From positions 1 through 43,012 of the forward strand of contig LGER01000032.1 of NCBI GenBank assembly GCA_001507915.1: DNA of 43,012 nt, written 5' to 3'. Under the pieces are notes generated by a model that was not told the DNA's origin, searched no databases, and saw only the letters and a list, made by a program, of their open reading frames with translations. The translations under genes and the position numbers were made by a program. The stretch is from Desulfonauticus sp. 38_4375. Its GTDB lineage: Bacteria > Desulfobacterota > Desulfovibrionia > Desulfovibrionales > Desulfonatronovibrionaceae. This document shows positions 42,874 through 43,012 of the stretch, one piece after another (positions within the stretch are counted from its first letter, which is position 1; each line of letters begins with the position of its first letter).

Positions 42874-43012
42874 TTTTTATGTAAATTATTTTTCTTATTT
42901 GAAGACTAAGATTGAGTTGTTTTTGGCTTAAAAAATTTTTTAAACTTTTGTTTTTTTAATCTAGTCTTTTATGTAATTTTCCACTCGATTATTAATGTCT
43001 ATACTTTCTTTT
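42874..43012. other. AT-rich tail of the window
   Basis: No gene or terminator could be supported in the last 139 bases. T-rich stretches follow the small protein stop; a promoter for a gene beyond the window is possible. Confidence 0.3.

Overview
The window looks like a chromosomal stretch of an AT-rich, strictly anaerobic, Gram-negative sulfate-reducer-type bacterium, most likely a relative of Desulfovibrio in the Desulfovibrionales (an inference, not a sequence match). Pointers are desulfoferrodoxin, rubrerythrin, rubredoxins and rubredoxin:oxygen oxidoreductase in one cluster with cytochrome bd; a Desulfovibrio-type trimeric porin; a tungsten aldehyde:ferredoxin oxidoreductase; multihaem cytochromes c; and a gigas-type ferredoxin. 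The first ~1.18 kb is different: GC-rich DNA (40/60 G+C at 1021-1080) joins AT-rich DNA (23/60 at 1261-1320) inside a single open reading frame.

Layout. 1-2210: a 5'-truncated PglZ phosphatase-fold gene (BREX-type phage defence) and an unrecognised companion gene. 2211-3267: an AT-rich spacer, a secreted hypothetical protein and tRNA-Pro(GGG) on the minus strand. 3342-10299: a single-strand oxygen-defence island with a promoter and Fur/PerR-like operator, a mini winged-helix protein, an unknown protein, PerR, rubrerythrin, desulfoferrodoxin, three tandem rubredoxins (one in a very short frame at 5808-5966), the flavodiiron oxygen reductase, a HEAT-like protein and CydAB. 10358-12536: an NSS-family transporter and a lipoprotein on the minus strand. 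12706-15614: a translationally coupled selenium/sulfur operon (YedE, TusA/YedF-like, DUF3343 protein, sugar-kinase-fold protein, small CxxC protein). 15611-19366 (minus): ADP-ribosylglycohydrolase homologue, tungsten AOR and aminotransferase. 19434-20883: lipB-lipA.

20913-25158 is the most interesting metabolic locus. An octahaem hydroxylamine-oxidoreductase-like cytochrome and a tetrahaem NrfH/NapC-type quinol dehydrogenase face a small sirohaem-type reductase with a built-in ferredoxin domain, a NapH-like membrane iron-sulfur protein and a ferredoxin. A perfect 16-bp CRP/FNR-style palindrome lies between the two arms. This suggests a nitrite/hydroxylamine (or sulfite) reduction and detoxification module without NrfA.

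25294-35187 (minus) is mainly housekeeping: porin, LPS heptosyltransferase, dapB, ligA, a K+ channel/TrkA protein, proA, a DsrE-like protein, an MFS transporter and a YdcZ transporter. 35266-37904 holds a DUF255 thioredoxin-fold protein and an EamA permease overlapping tail to tail. 38102-39690 is a small accessory patch: tRNA-Arg(CCT), a decayed reading frame, and a Panacea-type toxin-antitoxin pair whose toxin 3' end carries a perfect 22-bp tandem duplication. 39942-41973 encodes a probable double-cubane-cluster reductase and its ATP-dependent activase. 42056-42873 encodes LolA and a 57-residue cysteine-rich protein.

All assignments come from reading motifs by eye. No database search was run.
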